43,884 nt of DNA, taken from the NCBI GenBank assembly GCA_027483605.1, contig JAIXUE010000014.1, forward strand, positions 1 to 43,884, read 5' to 3'. The position numbers and the translations under genes are program-made. Shown here piece after piece: positions 18,334 through 27,126 of this stretch. Within the stretch, counting starts at the first letter, position 1. The number at the start of each line of letters is the position of its first letter. The notes under the pieces were generated by a model, which did no database searches, had not been told where the DNA came from, and worked only from the letters and a program-made list of their open reading frames with translations. The stretch comes from Cryomorphaceae bacterium (GTDB lineage: Bacteria; Bacteroidota; Bacteroidia; Flavobacteriales_D; Crocinitomicaceae).

Positions 18334-18361
18334 AAAAAAAGCGTTCCGAAGAACGCTTTTT
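18334..18361 (-). terminator. Rho-independent terminator of sucAB
   Basis: On the minus strand AGCGTTC-TTCG-GAACGCT is a perfect 7-bp stem closed by a UUCG tetraloop and followed by a run of seven T residues. It starts 22 bases after the sucB stop codon. A-tracts and T-tracts on both sides would also make it active on the other strand. Confidence 0.9.
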
Positions 18362-18383
18362 ACGAGAGATTTTGAAGCTTTTT

Positions 18384-19652
18384 TTAGAGGCCCAGCAAGA
18401 TTTGCATTGGGTCTTTGGAGCCAAAGAGCATGCGCTCCGGATTTTCGAGCATTTCTTTGACTTTTACCAAGAAACCAACAGACTCTTTGCCGTCGATGAT
18501 GCGGTGGTCATAAGAAAGCGCCACATACATAATTGGTCGGATTTCTACTTTGCCGTTGATTGCAACAGGGCGCTCCACAACGTTGTGCATCCCGAGGATG
18601 GCTGATTGCGGTGGATTGATGATTGGTGTAGAGAGCATGGAGCCAAAAACACCGCCGTTGGTAATCGTGAAAGTTCCGCCGCTCATGTCTTCTGGCGTGA
18701 TTTTGCCGTCTCGGGCTTTGATGGCCAAGCGCTTGATTTCGCGCTCGATATCTGCAAGGCTCATTTGCTCGGCGTTGCGCACTACCGGAACCATGAGGCC
18801 TTTTGGCGAAGAAACGGCAATGCCGATATCGGCGTAATCGTGGAAGATCATTTCATTGCCGTCTATTTGCGCATTGACTGCAGGGAACAACTTGAGCGCT
18901 TCTGTCACGGCTTTGGTAAAGAAAGACATGAAGCCGAGGTTTACTTCGTGGTGCTTGGCAAAGGCGTCTTTGTATTTGGCGCGGATGTCCATGATGGGTT
19001 TCATGTCTACTTCGTTAAAAGTAGTGAGCATAGCCGTTTCGTTTTTCACTGAAACCAAACGCTCGGCAATTTTGCGGCGGAGCATCGACATCTTTTCGCG
19101 GCTTTGCTCGCGCGTGCCGCCCCAGCCTTGCATAGCCTCGGTAGAGAAGCCGGCAGACATCGCTGCAATGACATCTTGTTTGGTGATCCGACCATCTTTA
19201 CCGCTCGCTTTGATGGCTGAAGTATTGATGTTGTTTTCTTTGATGATTTTGGCAGCTGCAGGAGAGGCGGAGCCGCTGGCATAGCTCGCAGGCTTCACTG
19301 GATCTGGATTGGGGGCCGCTGCCGCAGGCGCGGCTGCTGGCGCCGCAGGCGCCTCCGTTTTGGGCGCTGCGCTCTGCGCAGGCGCCGCGGCAGGCGCGTC
19401 CGCAGGGCGCGCTGCACTCGTGTCGATGAGGCAAACAACTTGCCCAACTTTGACCACATCGCCCTCTGCTGCTTTGAGCGTAATGATGCCGCTTTCTTCA
19501 GCCGGCAACTCAAGCGTCGCTTTGTCCGAATCTACTTCGGCAATAGCTTGGTCTTTTTCGACGTAATCGCCATCGGCAACGAGCCAAGTGGCAATTTCTA
19601 CTTCTGAGATCGATTCTCCCGGACTCGGGACTTTCATTTCTAATAGTGACAT
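18384..19652 (-). CDS. sucB: Dihydrolipoamide succinyltransferase, E2 of 2-oxoglutarate dehydrogenase
   Basis: The 422-residue protein transfers the succinyl group from the E1 intermediate via lipoyl-lysine to CoA. Residues 1-78 are a single lipoyl domain with the lipoylated Lys44 in DSDKATLE. Residues about 80-120 are an Ala/Pro flexible linker. A peripheral-subunit-binding domain follows ([19 protein letters not shown]... GRITKQDV, about 130-165). The catalytic domain ends with [13 protein letters not shown], containing catalytic His383 and Asp387, as expected for acyltransferase E2. The substrate is assigned as 2-oxoglutarate rather than pyruvate from the N-terminal SPGESI and the adjacent E1 gene. 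The gap to sucA is 11 bp, so they form an operon. No E3 (lpd) gene is present here. Confidence 0.96.
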   Translation of the reverse strand: MSLLEMKVPSPGESISEVEIATWLVADGDYVEKDQAIAEVDSDKATLELPAEESGIITLKAAEGDVVKVGQVVCLIDTSAARPADAPAAAPAQSAAPKTEAPAAPAAAPAAAAPNPDPVKPASYASGSASPAAAKIIKENNINTSAIKASGKDGRITKQDVIAAMSAGFSTEAMQGWGGTREQSREKMSMLRRKIAERLVSVKNETAMLTTFNEVDMKPIMDIRAKYKDAFAKHHEVNLGFMSFFTKAVTEALKLFPAVNAQIDGNEMIFHDYADIGIAVSSPKGLMVPVVRNAEQMSLADIEREIKRLAIKARDGKITPEDMSGGTFTITNGGVFGSMLSTPIINPPQSAILGMHNVVERPVAINGKVEIRPIMYVALSYDHRIIDGKESVGFLVKVKEMLENPERMLFGSKDPMQILLGL

Positions 19653-19663
19653 ACGTTTCTATT

Positions 19664-22381
19664 TTAAGCTTTCTTCGCGTAGGCAAAGAGGTCGTTGAAC
19701 AATTGTTTGAGTCGAATTTCGTGTAATTTTTTAGATCCTTCAGCACTTGCGGCACTTGCTGGTCTGCAGATGCCTACGAGTGGAATATGGCGCAAATTCA
19801 TGGCCATGTGGGTCCAGGCGCCCATGTTGGCTGGTTCTTCTTGGGCCCAAAGGATGTTTTTGGCTTTGTATTTCGCTACGATTGCATCGATTTGTGCAGT
19901 TGGTAGCGGGTAGAGTTGCTCCACGCGCACAAAAGCCATGTTTTTTACACCGAGTTCGGCTGCCTTCACTTTCATTTCGTAATAAAACTTCCCGCTGCAC
20001 AATACAACGGTATCGATATTTTTGGCAACTGCTGTAGGGTCGTCGAGTACTTCTTGGAAGGCACCTTTGGCCATTTCGTCTAGGCTAGAGGTGGCGTCTG
20101 GGTAGCGCAATAACATTTTGGGCGAGAAAACCACAAGTGGTTTGCGGAAGTCGCGCTTGATTTGGCGGCGCAGCAAATGGAAGTGATTGGCTGGCGTGGA
20201 TGTATTGACAATTTGCATGTTGAGGTCTGCGCATTGCTGCAAGAAGCGCTCCATGCGTCCGCTGGAGTGTTCTGCGCCTTGCCCCTCGTAGCCATGTGGC
20301 AAGAGCATAACGAGGCCACTTTGGGTAGCCCATTTGTCTTCGCCGGCAGAGATGAATTGGTCAACCATGATTTGGGCGCCATTGAAGAAGTCGCCGAATT
20401 GCGCTTCCCAAATAGTAAGGCCCGAGGGATTGGCAAGGGAATAACCATATTCAAAACCGAGCACGCCATATTCAGAAAGCAAAGAGTTGTAAATACTGAA
20501 TGGCGCTTGCCCGTCTTTTAAGGCATTGAGCGTAAGTACTTCTTCTTCGGTATCTTCGGTCTTGACAACCGCGTGGCGATGCGAGAAAGTACCGCGCTCG
20601 ACATCTTGACCTGAAATGCGCACGGCGTGTCCTTCTGCCAATAGTGTGGCATAAGCGAGCATCTCGGCAGAACCCCAATCTAGTTTGTCGCTTTCGATGG
20701 CAGAAAGGCGGTCTTCGAAAATTTTGGCAATTTTTCTGAAATACTTTTTGCCTTCTGGCAGGGTAGCGAGTTTACGCCCGAGATCGAGCAACTCTTTTTT
20801 AGCGATACCCGTTTGCGGCGACTTTTCAAAATCTTTGGCTGTGCCATGGCGGTAATCTTTCCAGGTAAGGCTCAAGAAGTCATAAACCAATGCTTTGTCT
20901 CGGCTTCTGGATGCTTCGTACTCTGCTTCCAAAAACTGCTGATACACTTGCTCAATTTGCTTGGCGTCTTCGGCACTCATGAGCGCTTCGCGCTGGAGTT
21001 GCTCCAAGTAGATTTCTCTCGGGTTCGGATGCTTGGCGATGATGTTGTAAAGCTTCGGCTGCGTAAATTTAGGTTCATCGCCTTCGTTGTGGCCGTATTT
21101 GCGGTAACACAATAAATCGATGAAGATGTCGCGGTGAAATGCCTGACGGTATTCCATGGCAATTTCGATGGTGGTCACTACCGCCTCGATGTCGTCGCCG
21201 TTGACATGGAATACGGGGCAAAGCGTGGTTTTGGCAACATCTGTACAATAGGTAGAGGTACGGCCGTCGAGGTAGTTGGTGGTAAAGCCCACTTGGTTGT
21301 TGACCACAATATGGATGGTTCCGCCGGTTCTGTAGCCGTCTAGGCCCGCCATTTGAATGGTTTCGTAAACAATTCCCTGACCAGCAACAGCGGCATCGCC
21401 GTGGATCAGGACAGGGCAAACTTTGTCTTCGGTTTGGTAGACGTGGTCAATTTTAGCTCTAGCGATTCCTTCCACAACCGTATTGACCGCCTCGAGGTGC
21501 GAGGGGTTGGGGGCAAGGGTGAGGCCAATTTGTTGACCATTTTCGAGTTCAATGTGCGAAGTAAAACCTTGGTGATACTTGACGTCGCCATCAAAGGTGG
21601 TTTCAAAATCAAATTCTTTGCCTTCAAATTCTCTGAAGATATCGCGCGGGCGTTTTTCAAAAATATTGGCAAGTGTATTGAGGCGGCCGCGGTGAGCCAT
21701 ACCCATTACAAAATATTCGACACCCAAGGCAGCACCTTTGTGTACGAGTGTATCCAAAGCCGGAATCAGGCCTTCGCCACCTTCGATCGAAAAGCGTTTT
21801 TGCCCCACAAACTTTTTGCCTAAGAAAGCTTCAAAGCCAGTTGCTTGGTTGAGTTTTTCGTAGATTTTCTTTTTGCGTTGAGGGTCAAAAACGGGGCGGT
21901 TGCTCAGTTCGATTTTATTTCGGAACCAATCGATGCGCTCTGGGTCGCGCATATACATGTATTCGATACCGATAGATTGGCAGTAAGTAAGCTCTAAATG
22001 AGCAATGATGTCGGAAAGCTTAGCAGCACCAATTCCGATTTGCTCACCAGCCTGGAACACTTCGTTGAGGTCTGTGTCTGCGAGGCCAAAATGTGAAATG
22101 TCAAGCGTGGGCGTGTGCTTGCGGCGCTCGCGGACCGGGTTGGTGCGCGTAAAGAGGTGTCCGCGTGTGCGGTAGCCATTGATGAGGTTGATGACCTTGA
22201 ATTCTTTGACGAAGTTCTCGGGAATGCTCCCGTCCTGGTCGTAATTGGTTTGGGCAAATTCAAAGCCCTCAAAGAATTTAGCCCAACCGAGATCTACGCT
22301 GCTTGGGTCTTGACGGTATTGTTGGTAGAGGTGTTCGATGGCATTGACATCTGCATTGCCAACATAAGAAACTTTATCCAT
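19664..22381 (-). CDS. sucA: 2-oxoglutarate dehydrogenase E1 component
   Basis: Thiamine-diphosphate enzyme that decarboxylates 2-oxoglutarate in the TCA cycle. I place the start at ATG 22381 (905 residues): the text from there, MDKVSYVGNADVNAIEHLYQ, matches the conserved E1o N terminus. An upstream ATG at 22477 would add 32 residues of unrelated sequence and lies before the promoter box. Conserved parts include the N-terminal YRQDPSSVDLGW motif that docks E2, GMAHRGRLNTLANI, the ThDP/Mg site HGDAAVAGQGIVYE through VNNQVGFTT, HRDIFIDLLCYRKYGHNEGD, and the C-terminal pyrimidine-domain segment GYSLANPSGLTIWEAQFGDF. The transcript continues into sucB and stops at the hairpin at 18334-18361. Confidence 0.96.
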   Translation of the reverse strand: MDKVSYVGNADVNAIEHLYQQYRQDPSSVDLGWAKFFEGFEFAQTNYDQDGSIPENFVKEFKVINLINGYRTRGHLFTRTNPVRERRKHTPTLDISHFGLADTDLNEVFQAGEQIGIGAAKLSDIIAHLELTYCQSIGIEYMYMRDPERIDWFRNKIELSNRPVFDPQRKKKIYEKLNQATGFEAFLGKKFVGQKRFSIEGGEGLIPALDTLVHKGAALGVEYFVMGMAHRGRLNTLANIFEKRPRDIFREFEGKEFDFETTFDGDVKYHQGFTSHIELENGQQIGLTLAPNPSHLEAVNTVVEGIARAKIDHVYQTEDKVCPVLIHGDAAVAGQGIVYETIQMAGLDGYRTGGTIHIVVNNQVGFTTNYLDGRTSTYCTDVAKTTLCPVFHVNGDDIEAVVTTIEIAMEYRQAFHRDIFIDLLCYRKYGHNEGDEPKFTQPKLYNIIAKHPNPREIYLEQLQREALMSAEDAKQIEQVYQQFLEAEYEASRSRDKALVYDFLSLTWKDYRHGTAKDFEKSPQTGIAKKELLDLGRKLATLPEGKKYFRKIAKIFEDRLSAIESDKLDWGSAEMLAYATLLAEGHAVRISGQDVERGTFSHRHAVVKTEDTEEEVLTLNALKDGQAPFSIYNSLLSEYGVLGFEYGYSLANPSGLTIWEAQFGDFFNGAQIMVDQFISAGEDKWATQSGLVMLLPHGYEGQGAEHSSGRMERFLQQCADLNMQIVNTSTPANHFHLLRRQIKRDFRKPLVVFSPKMLLRYPDATSSLDEMAKGAFQEVLDDPTAVAKNIDTVVLCSGKFYYEMKVKAAELGVKNMAFVRVEQLYPLPTAQIDAIVAKYKAKNILWAQEEPANMGAWTHMAMNLRHIPLVGICRPASAASAEGSKKLHEIRLKQLFNDLFAYAKKA

Positions 22382-22401
22382 GATAACTTTTAAATACAAG
22401 A

Positions 22402-22409
22402 CAAAATTA
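22402..22409 (-). promoter_or_regulatory. Predicted -7 promoter box of sucAB
   Basis: The minus strand reads TAATTTTG, a perfect TAnnTTTG match, 20 bases before the sucA ATG at 22381. It supports the shorter sucA start. A clear -33 TTTG at the usual spacing is not present. Confidence 0.55.
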
Positions 22410-22498
22410 CACAGAGATTGAATGCAATTGGCGGTGTTGTCCAACGAAAATGTGGTCGACAATTCGTGGTTAAACAAAGTTGTATTTAAGGTGTTAGG

Positions 22499-23965
22499 AT
22501 GGGTATGTCAGGTCCTATTTGTTTGGTCTTCCCACAGCAGCTTTTCGAGCAGCATCCTGCGTTTGAGCTCGCCCAAGAATTTTGGCTCATCGAGGACGAA
22601 CTCTTCTTCACCAAAGTACCTTTTCATCAGAAAAAATTAGCCCTACACCGCGCTTCCATGAGTTACTACGCAGAATATTTGCGGAGTAATAACAAAGAAG
22701 TGCGTTACATCGAGGAAAAAGAGGCAAAATTAGAAGGTATTTTTGCGCAATTGCGCCAGATCACCACACAACTCATTGTCGTAGACCCTACCGATTTCTT
22801 GTTAGAGAAAAGAATCCGACGGTATGCAAGCCAACAAGAAATGTCCATTCATTGGCTGAACAATCCTTCATTTCTCAACACTCCCACAGACAATAAGGCG
22901 CTTTTTGGCCAACGCGAACAACGCTTTTTCATGGCGGACTTTTATAAGAAACAGCGCGAGCGCCTCGGCATCCTATTAGAAGCGAATGGTCAGCCGCTTG
23001 GCGGTCGCTGGAGCTTTGATGCAGATAATCGCAAGGCGCTGCCCAAAGGCCTCGCGACGCCAGATTTTCCTGTTTATCAAAGTGGTTGGGCCCGAGAAGC
23101 CCAAACATTTATTTCAGAAAATTATCCAACGCACCCTGGCGACCCCAACCTGAGCGCTTATCCGGTCACGCACCAAGAAGCAAAGGCTGCGCTAGATTTC
23201 TTTATCGAGAACAACCTTGAACGATTCGGGCCTTATCAAGATGCATTTAGTACCGACTCCACTTTTGTGTTTCATTCCAATCTATCTGCGGCGCTCAACA
23301 TTGGCCTTTTGCTTCCTGGCGAGGTCGTGGAGCGCGTGCTTGATGCCTTTCAAGCAGGAAAGGTAGCCATTGAAAGTACAGAAGGATTCATTAGACAGGT
23401 CATCGGCTGGCGCGAGTTCATTCGGGCGGTTTATGAAAAAGTGGGTGTAGTCCAGCGCACCAAAAATGCCATGCAACACCACCGCGCTTTAGATTGGAAA
23501 AAACTTTCAGCATTGTCCATGTTTGTTCAGGTAGATCACAAATTGCAAAAACACGCATATGCGCATCACATTGAGCGTCTGATGTTGCTTGGCAATTTCT
23601 TTTTCTTAGCCGAAAAGCATCCAGATGAAGTCTACCAATTTTTCATGACCTATTTCATAGACGCTTATGATTGGGTCATGGTACCAAATGTCTACGGTAT
23701 GAGTCAATATGCAGACGGCGGCCTTATGACCACCAAACCTTACTTCTCTGGCTCCAATTACCTCAAAAAGCAAGGATTCAAAACCGATGCTGAGGGCGCA
23801 GCACTTTTTGATGCGCTTTTCTGGCATTTCGTTGACAAGCACCAAGAGCGCTTGCGCAAAAACATGCGCACCGTGCAAATGGTTGCCAATTGGAACCGCA
23901 TGCTACCCGAAAAAAAAGCGGCCCAATTAGAGCGGGCCGCCTTGTATTTCGAACACAACGTTTAG
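22499..23965 (+). CDS. Cryptochrome/photolyase-related protein of the iron-sulfur (6-4 photolyase) family, cluster cysteines absent
   Basis: The 488-residue protein resembles the prokaryotic FeS-BCP/CryPro group (for example Agrobacterium PhrB), FAD-dependent light-driven repair enzymes for (6-4) photoproducts or photoreceptors. The N-terminal Rossmann-like domain is followed by the helical FAD domain with RQVIGWREFIRAVYE, the HAYxHHIERLMLLGNF segment and AYDWVMVPNVYGMSQYADGG with KPYFSGSNYL. The group normally holds a 4Fe-4S cluster with one Cys in the AYCHHI position and three in a later YCxxC...ACPF stretch. Here these are Ala355, Leu422, Gln425 and Ala435; the only Cys in the protein is near residue 8. 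DNA repair or light sensing is therefore likely but without the cluster. It is divergent from sucA. A second ATG two codons in could also serve as start. Confidence 0.85.
   Translation: MGMSGPICLVFPQQLFEQHPAFELAQEFWLIEDELFFTKVPFHQKKLALHRASMSYYAEYLRSNNKEVRYIEEKEAKLEGIFAQLRQITTQLIVVDPTDFLLEKRIRRYASQQEMSIHWLNNPSFLNTPTDNKALFGQREQRFFMADFYKKQRERLGILLEANGQPLGGRWSFDADNRKALPKGLATPDFPVYQSGWAREAQTFISENYPTHPGDPNLSAYPVTHQEAKAALDFFIENNLERFGPYQDAFSTDSTFVFHSNLSAALNIGLLLPGEVVERVLDAFQAGKVAIESTEGFIRQVIGWREFIRAVYEKVGVVQRTKNAMQHHRALDWKKLSALSMFVQVDHKLQKHAYAHHIERLMLLGNFFFLAEKHPDEVYQFFMTYFIDAYDWVMVPNVYGMSQYADGGLMTTKPYFSGSNYLKKQGFKTDAEGAALFDALFWHFVDKHQERLRKNMRTVQMVANWNRMLPEKKAAQLERAALYFEHNV
23910..23940 (-). terminator. 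Terminator of the secreted protease gene, embedded in the photolyase coding region
   Basis: On the minus strand GCGGCCC-9 nt-GGGCCGC forms a perfect 7-bp GC stem followed by eight T residues, starting 29 bases after the protease stop at 23970. It lies wholly within the last codons of the convergent photolyase gene, whose Lys-Lys-Ala-Ala and Ala-Ala codons supply the A-tract and stem. Confidence 0.85.
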
Positions 23966-23969
23966 TTGC

Positions 23970-26381
23970 TTATAGTTTAACGACGCGTTGGGTATATTGA
24001 TAGCCATTTTGCGTGATGCGCACTTGGTAAATACCCGCTTTAAGATCTGCAATTTGGAAGGTGTTCAAGCCACTTTCAATTTTTGAAAGGCTCTGAATTT
24101 GCTTCCCGTTCAAATCTAAAATGGAGATGCTATTGACCTCTTCTAGGTCTTTCAAGTCTACAACCAATACTTCGTTTGCCGGGTTTGGATAAATCGCTAC
24201 TTGAGCAAGTGGGTTGTCGTTGATTCCAGCTCCTGAAGTGATGTTGATGGTGTAGTCTTCCGTTTCTCCGTAGCTCGATGGTCCGCAAGGCGTGATGGCA
24301 CCATCTGGCTGGTAAGAAATACGCACACGCATGCGCACAGCGCCCGTGAAAGAAGCCAATGGAATGGTTACGTTGAATGTATTTGTCCAGCCTGCTGCCA
24401 CAAGTACATAAGCTACTTGCTCGCCAGCGTCATTGAAATCGAAGTCGTTGTTGAAGTCAATCCAGGCCGCGATTTCATCGTTGGTGTACGCAGATGCCTG
24501 CGTGTTGTTGATGATTGCAGGTGTAATGGTGAGCGTGTAGGTGTTGCCTTGTGCAAGTGAGGTACTCATGCTTGTGAAATCTGTGTAGCCGTTGTTGCCA
24601 CAAGCAGATGTGTTGTTGATGGTATTGAAATTGACCGTATTGATGTACTCATCACATACGCCACTTGCCGTACATGGGCCGCTTACTTGCGCGACCACAA
24701 TGTAGTTGTTCTTGGTTTCTACATCTGATCCTTGCGCATTGCTTGCCGTTAGGCTCACGGTATATTGCCCCACATTATTAAAAGTAATTTGCGGATTTTG
24801 CGTGCTGGCGTTGCTACCACCAGCATAGCTCCAACCTGTAGCTGGGCTAACAGACCAAGCCCAAGTAGTTGGAATTCCTACAGACAAGTCTGTGAAGTTA
24901 ATGGTAGTTCCTGGTGTTACATTTGTAGCACTTGCTGTGAAATTTGCCGTAGGTGCAACTGGTGTGGTTGGTGTACAGGGGTCAGCAGAGCCGCCAAAAA
25001 CCAATACATTTAAGTTAGCAGGATCTAGCCAAGGCTTGAGTTGTTCGATTGCAGGCATGCCATTGTTGGTCCAGTGAAAAGACATTTTGCCGTATTGATC
25101 AGGAGCAGAGAGCGCGGTACAATAAGAAGCACCGCCGGTGAGGGTTCCGATGATGTTTCCGGTGTTGTCAAAAAGTGGTGAGCCCGATGAGCCACCTTCT
25201 GTAACGCCGTGTCCATTGGCATTGGCTGTCCAGGTAACGCGCCAGTGCGAACCGGTTGCAGAACCCCATTGTGTAGAAATGGTATTTCCCGAAAAAGTAG
25301 AGATTTTTTTGATGTCACCAGCTGGGTGGTGGATGCTCACGCCTCCTGTTGTAGGGCTTGTGTTTGCATTCCAGCCGTTCCAGTAGGCGTTAAAATTCGC
25401 CGATTTCAAGTTATTGATAACCGTATTTTCATTGTTGGCATTGCCTAATTTGACCAATAAGAAGTCAGAACCTGAGTTGCCACCGCCATCTGCTGAATCG
25501 GCAATACGCAAGCAACCGGTTATAGAGTAATTGGCGAGTGTTCCTACAGTGGTGGGGTTGGTACAGGCCACTGCTTCATAGCGGAAATAAAATTTCCATT
25601 GGTTCATGTTGGCAGTTGTGGCGCTCACGCCGCAGTGCAAGGCCGTAAGAAAGTATGGTTTGCAATCTTGCGCAGTGTTGTTGATCAAAGATCCGGAGCA
25701 CCAACCTGCTTGGTTGCCTTCTACAACATAAATACGTGCAACCCCGCGTTTTTCATCTTGCCAAGCGTCACCAACAGGTGAGCAGTTGACGTTGACTTCA
25801 CAAGGGTCAGATTCATTGATCTTCTCAGTAGCCTCATAACCTGTTGAGCGGTAGTTGTACATAACGCGGTCGATATAAATTTCGGACGGCGTGGTGTAGG
25901 CTGGTTCGGTGAGGGTGAGTAGGTGTTTCGAACCACCACAAAGCGCTGCGTTTTGCATTTGATGCGCTTCGACGTCTGCACTGGTAAGCAAAGGATGTGC
26001 GTCTTGGCCAGCCATATTTTGAATGCGCAAGGTGCTGCCTCCGTGCAATACAAATTTGTCAAAGAGGTAGCTAATTGCCTCTGCGCCGGGCGCTGTAAGG
26101 ATTATTTGCCAAGTGCGGCTGCCGTCGGCGTTGGTGGTCCAGAAGCCTGCGTTTTGTGGCGTAAGGTGTGTAGGTATGGCTACGCCTATACGGTAAAGTA
26201 AGCCTTGTTTGTCGCGAAGGAGGTCTTCGGTTGCAAGTGCAGTCAGATCAGGTGTTTGTAAAGAAAGGGTAGGTACTTCTTTAGAGAGCTCTAGTTTGCT
26301 GGTATGAGCAAGCGATTGTTGTGCCCAAACCCCAACTTGAAGCCCCAAAATGAGTAGGCCAAAGCGTAGAATTTTGTTCAT
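23970..26381 (-). CDS. Secreted trypsin-like serine endopeptidase (lysyl endopeptidase-like) with PKD and GEVED domains and T9SS type A sorting domain
   Basis: From ATG 26381 the product is 803 residues; an in-frame GTG at 26411 gives a poorer signal peptide. Residues 1-20 are a signal peptide ending VWA. A propeptide region follows to about residue 185. The S1-type protease domain has catalytic His249 (LTALHCG), Asp306 (SDFLLVKL) and Ser399 (GGSSGSPLFD), and the Cys-rich start CEVNVNC as in Achromobacter/Lysobacter lysyl endopeptidases. Then come a PKD domain (about 460-550, APTANFTASATNVTPGTTINF), a GEVED domain (about 575-710, ending SSYGETEDYTI) and a C-terminal type A sorting domain (VAIYPNPANEVLVVDL ... 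YTQRVVKL). It should cross the outer membrane through the T9SS and be released or surface-attached. Its promoter box is at 26409-26416 and its terminator at 23910-23940. Lysine specificity is inferred only from similarity. Confidence 0.9.
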   Translation of the reverse strand: MNKILRFGLLILGLQVGVWAQQSLAHTSKLELSKEVPTLSLQTPDLTALATEDLLRDKQGLLYRIGVAIPTHLTPQNAGFWTTNADGSRTWQIILTAPGAEAISYLFDKFVLHGGSTLRIQNMAGQDAHPLLTSADVEAHQMQNAALCGGSKHLLTLTEPAYTTPSEIYIDRVMYNYRSTGYEATEKINESDPCEVNVNCSPVGDAWQDEKRGVARIYVVEGNQAGWCSGSLINNTAQDCKPYFLTALHCGVSATTANMNQWKFYFRYEAVACTNPTTVGTLANYSITGCLRIADSADGGGNSGSDFLLVKLGNANNENTVINNLKSANFNAYWNGWNANTSPTTGGVSIHHPAGDIKKISTFSGNTISTQWGSATGSHWRVTWTANANGHGVTEGGSSGSPLFDNTGNIIGTLTGGASYCTALSAPDQYGKMSFHWTNNGMPAIEQLKPWLDPANLNVLVFGGSADPCTPTTPVAPTANFTASATNVTPGTTINFTDLSVGIPTTWAWSVSPATGWSYAGGSNASTQNPQITFNNVGQYTVSLTASNAQGSDVETKNNYIVVAQVSGPCTASGVCDEYINTVNFNTINNTSACGNNGYTDFTSMSTSLAQGNTYTLTITPAIINNTQASAYTNDEIAAWIDFNNDFDFNDAGEQVAYVLVAAGWTNTFNVTIPLASFTGAVRMRVRISYQPDGAITPCGPSSYGETEDYTINITSGAGINDNPLAQVAIYPNPANEVLVVDLKDLEEVNSISILDLNGKQIQSLSKIESGLNTFQIADLKAGIYQVRITQNGYQYTQRVVKL

Positions 26382-26408
26382 AGTTGAAGAGATTATAGTA
26401 ATTTCAAC

Positions 26409-26416
26409 CAAAAATA
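26409..26416 (-). promoter_or_regulatory. Predicted -7 promoter box of the secreted protease gene
   Basis: The minus strand reads TATTTTTG, matching TAnnTTTG, 27 bases before the ATG at 26381. The whole divergent region between this gene and the response regulator is 58 bp, so the regulator could act on both promoters. Confidence 0.5.
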
Positions 26417-26439
26417 CACTTTTCTACCAAAAAAAGCAC

Positions 26440-27126
26440 ATGTACAGAATCTGTTTAGTAGAAGATGAGCAAAGCCTGCGCGACACCATTTCCTTGAATC
26501 TAGAACTCGAAGGATACGCCGTTGATGCCTATGCAGATGGCGCACAAGCCCAGCAGCTTTTCTTGGGCCCCATTCATTTTGACCTCATGATCTTAGATGT
26601 CATGCTTCCAAATGTTTCGGGTTTTGATTTGTGCAAAGAAATCCGCAAGCATTCGGCAGTGCCTATCTTGTTTTTGTCGGCAAAAGGCACCACCGCAGAC
26701 CGTGTGGCAGGGCTCAAGCTCGGTGCCAACGACTATCTTGTCAAGCCTTTTGACTTAGAAGAACTCCTGCTTAAAATTCAGATTTTGATCAATGGCTCTG
26801 TTCAGTTGGAGTCGCAAATTCAGCACAGCATTGGCGGCAAACGAGTTGATTTCAATTCTTTCGAACTCCGCGATCCAACCGGCACTTTGCTTCATACTTT
26901 CTCCAAAAGAGAGGTGCAGTTGCTTGAGCTTTTTGTCGAGAAGGAGGGAAAGGTGATTTCTAGAAATGAAATTTTAGATCGCCTTTGGGGTTTAGAACAA
27001 ATCCCGACCTCCAGAACCATAGATAACTATATTTTGAATTTTCGCAAGCTTTTTGAACCCGATCCTAAAAACCCCCGTTATTTTCATTCAATCAGGGGTG
27101 TGGGTTATAAATTTGTCAAGGAGTAG
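26440..27126 (+). CDS. OmpR/PhoB-family response regulator (orphan)
   Basis: The start is taken as ATG 26440, giving 228 residues beginning MYRICLVEDEQSLRDTI; an in-frame upstream ATG at 26350 would add a tail overlapping the divergent protease gene. The receiver domain (1-120) has the acidic pair Asp9/Glu10, phospho-acceptor Asp53 (LMILDVMLP) and the Lys of NDYLVKPFDLEEL. The C-terminal winged helix (about 130-228) has FSKREVQLLELFVEKEGKVISRNEIL in OmpR fashion and ends RYFHSIRGVGYKFVKE. No histidine kinase gene is adjacent, so its partner is encoded elsewhere. Sequence style is close to RprY-like regulators of Bacteroidota. It is divergent from the secreted protease and overlaps the convergent transporter gene by 11 bp. 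Confidence 0.9.
   Translation: MYRICLVEDEQSLRDTISLNLELEGYAVDAYADGAQAQQLFLGPIHFDLMILDVMLPNVSGFDLCKEIRKHSAVPILFLSAKGTTADRVAGLKLGANDYLVKPFDLEELLLKIQILINGSVQLESQIQHSIGGKRVDFNSFELRDPTGTLLHTFSKREVQLLELFVEKEGKVISRNEILDRLWGLEQIPTSRTIDNYILNFRKLFEPDPKNPRYFHSIRGVGYKFVKE

Noticed and set aside
19305..19430. GC-rich repetitive stretch that might be an independent repeat element
   Set aside because: It encodes the Ala/Pro linker between lipoyl and subunit-binding domains of the E2 protein; such low complexity is normal there.
21353..21823. 156-codon plus-strand ORF inside sucA
   Set aside because: Opposite the highly conserved thiamine-diphosphate region of sucA, so its length reflects codon bias of the real gene.
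22382..22477. Longer N terminus for sucA from ATG 22477
   Set aside because: The added 32 residues do not resemble any E1 N terminus and the start lies upstream of the best promoter box at 22402-22409.
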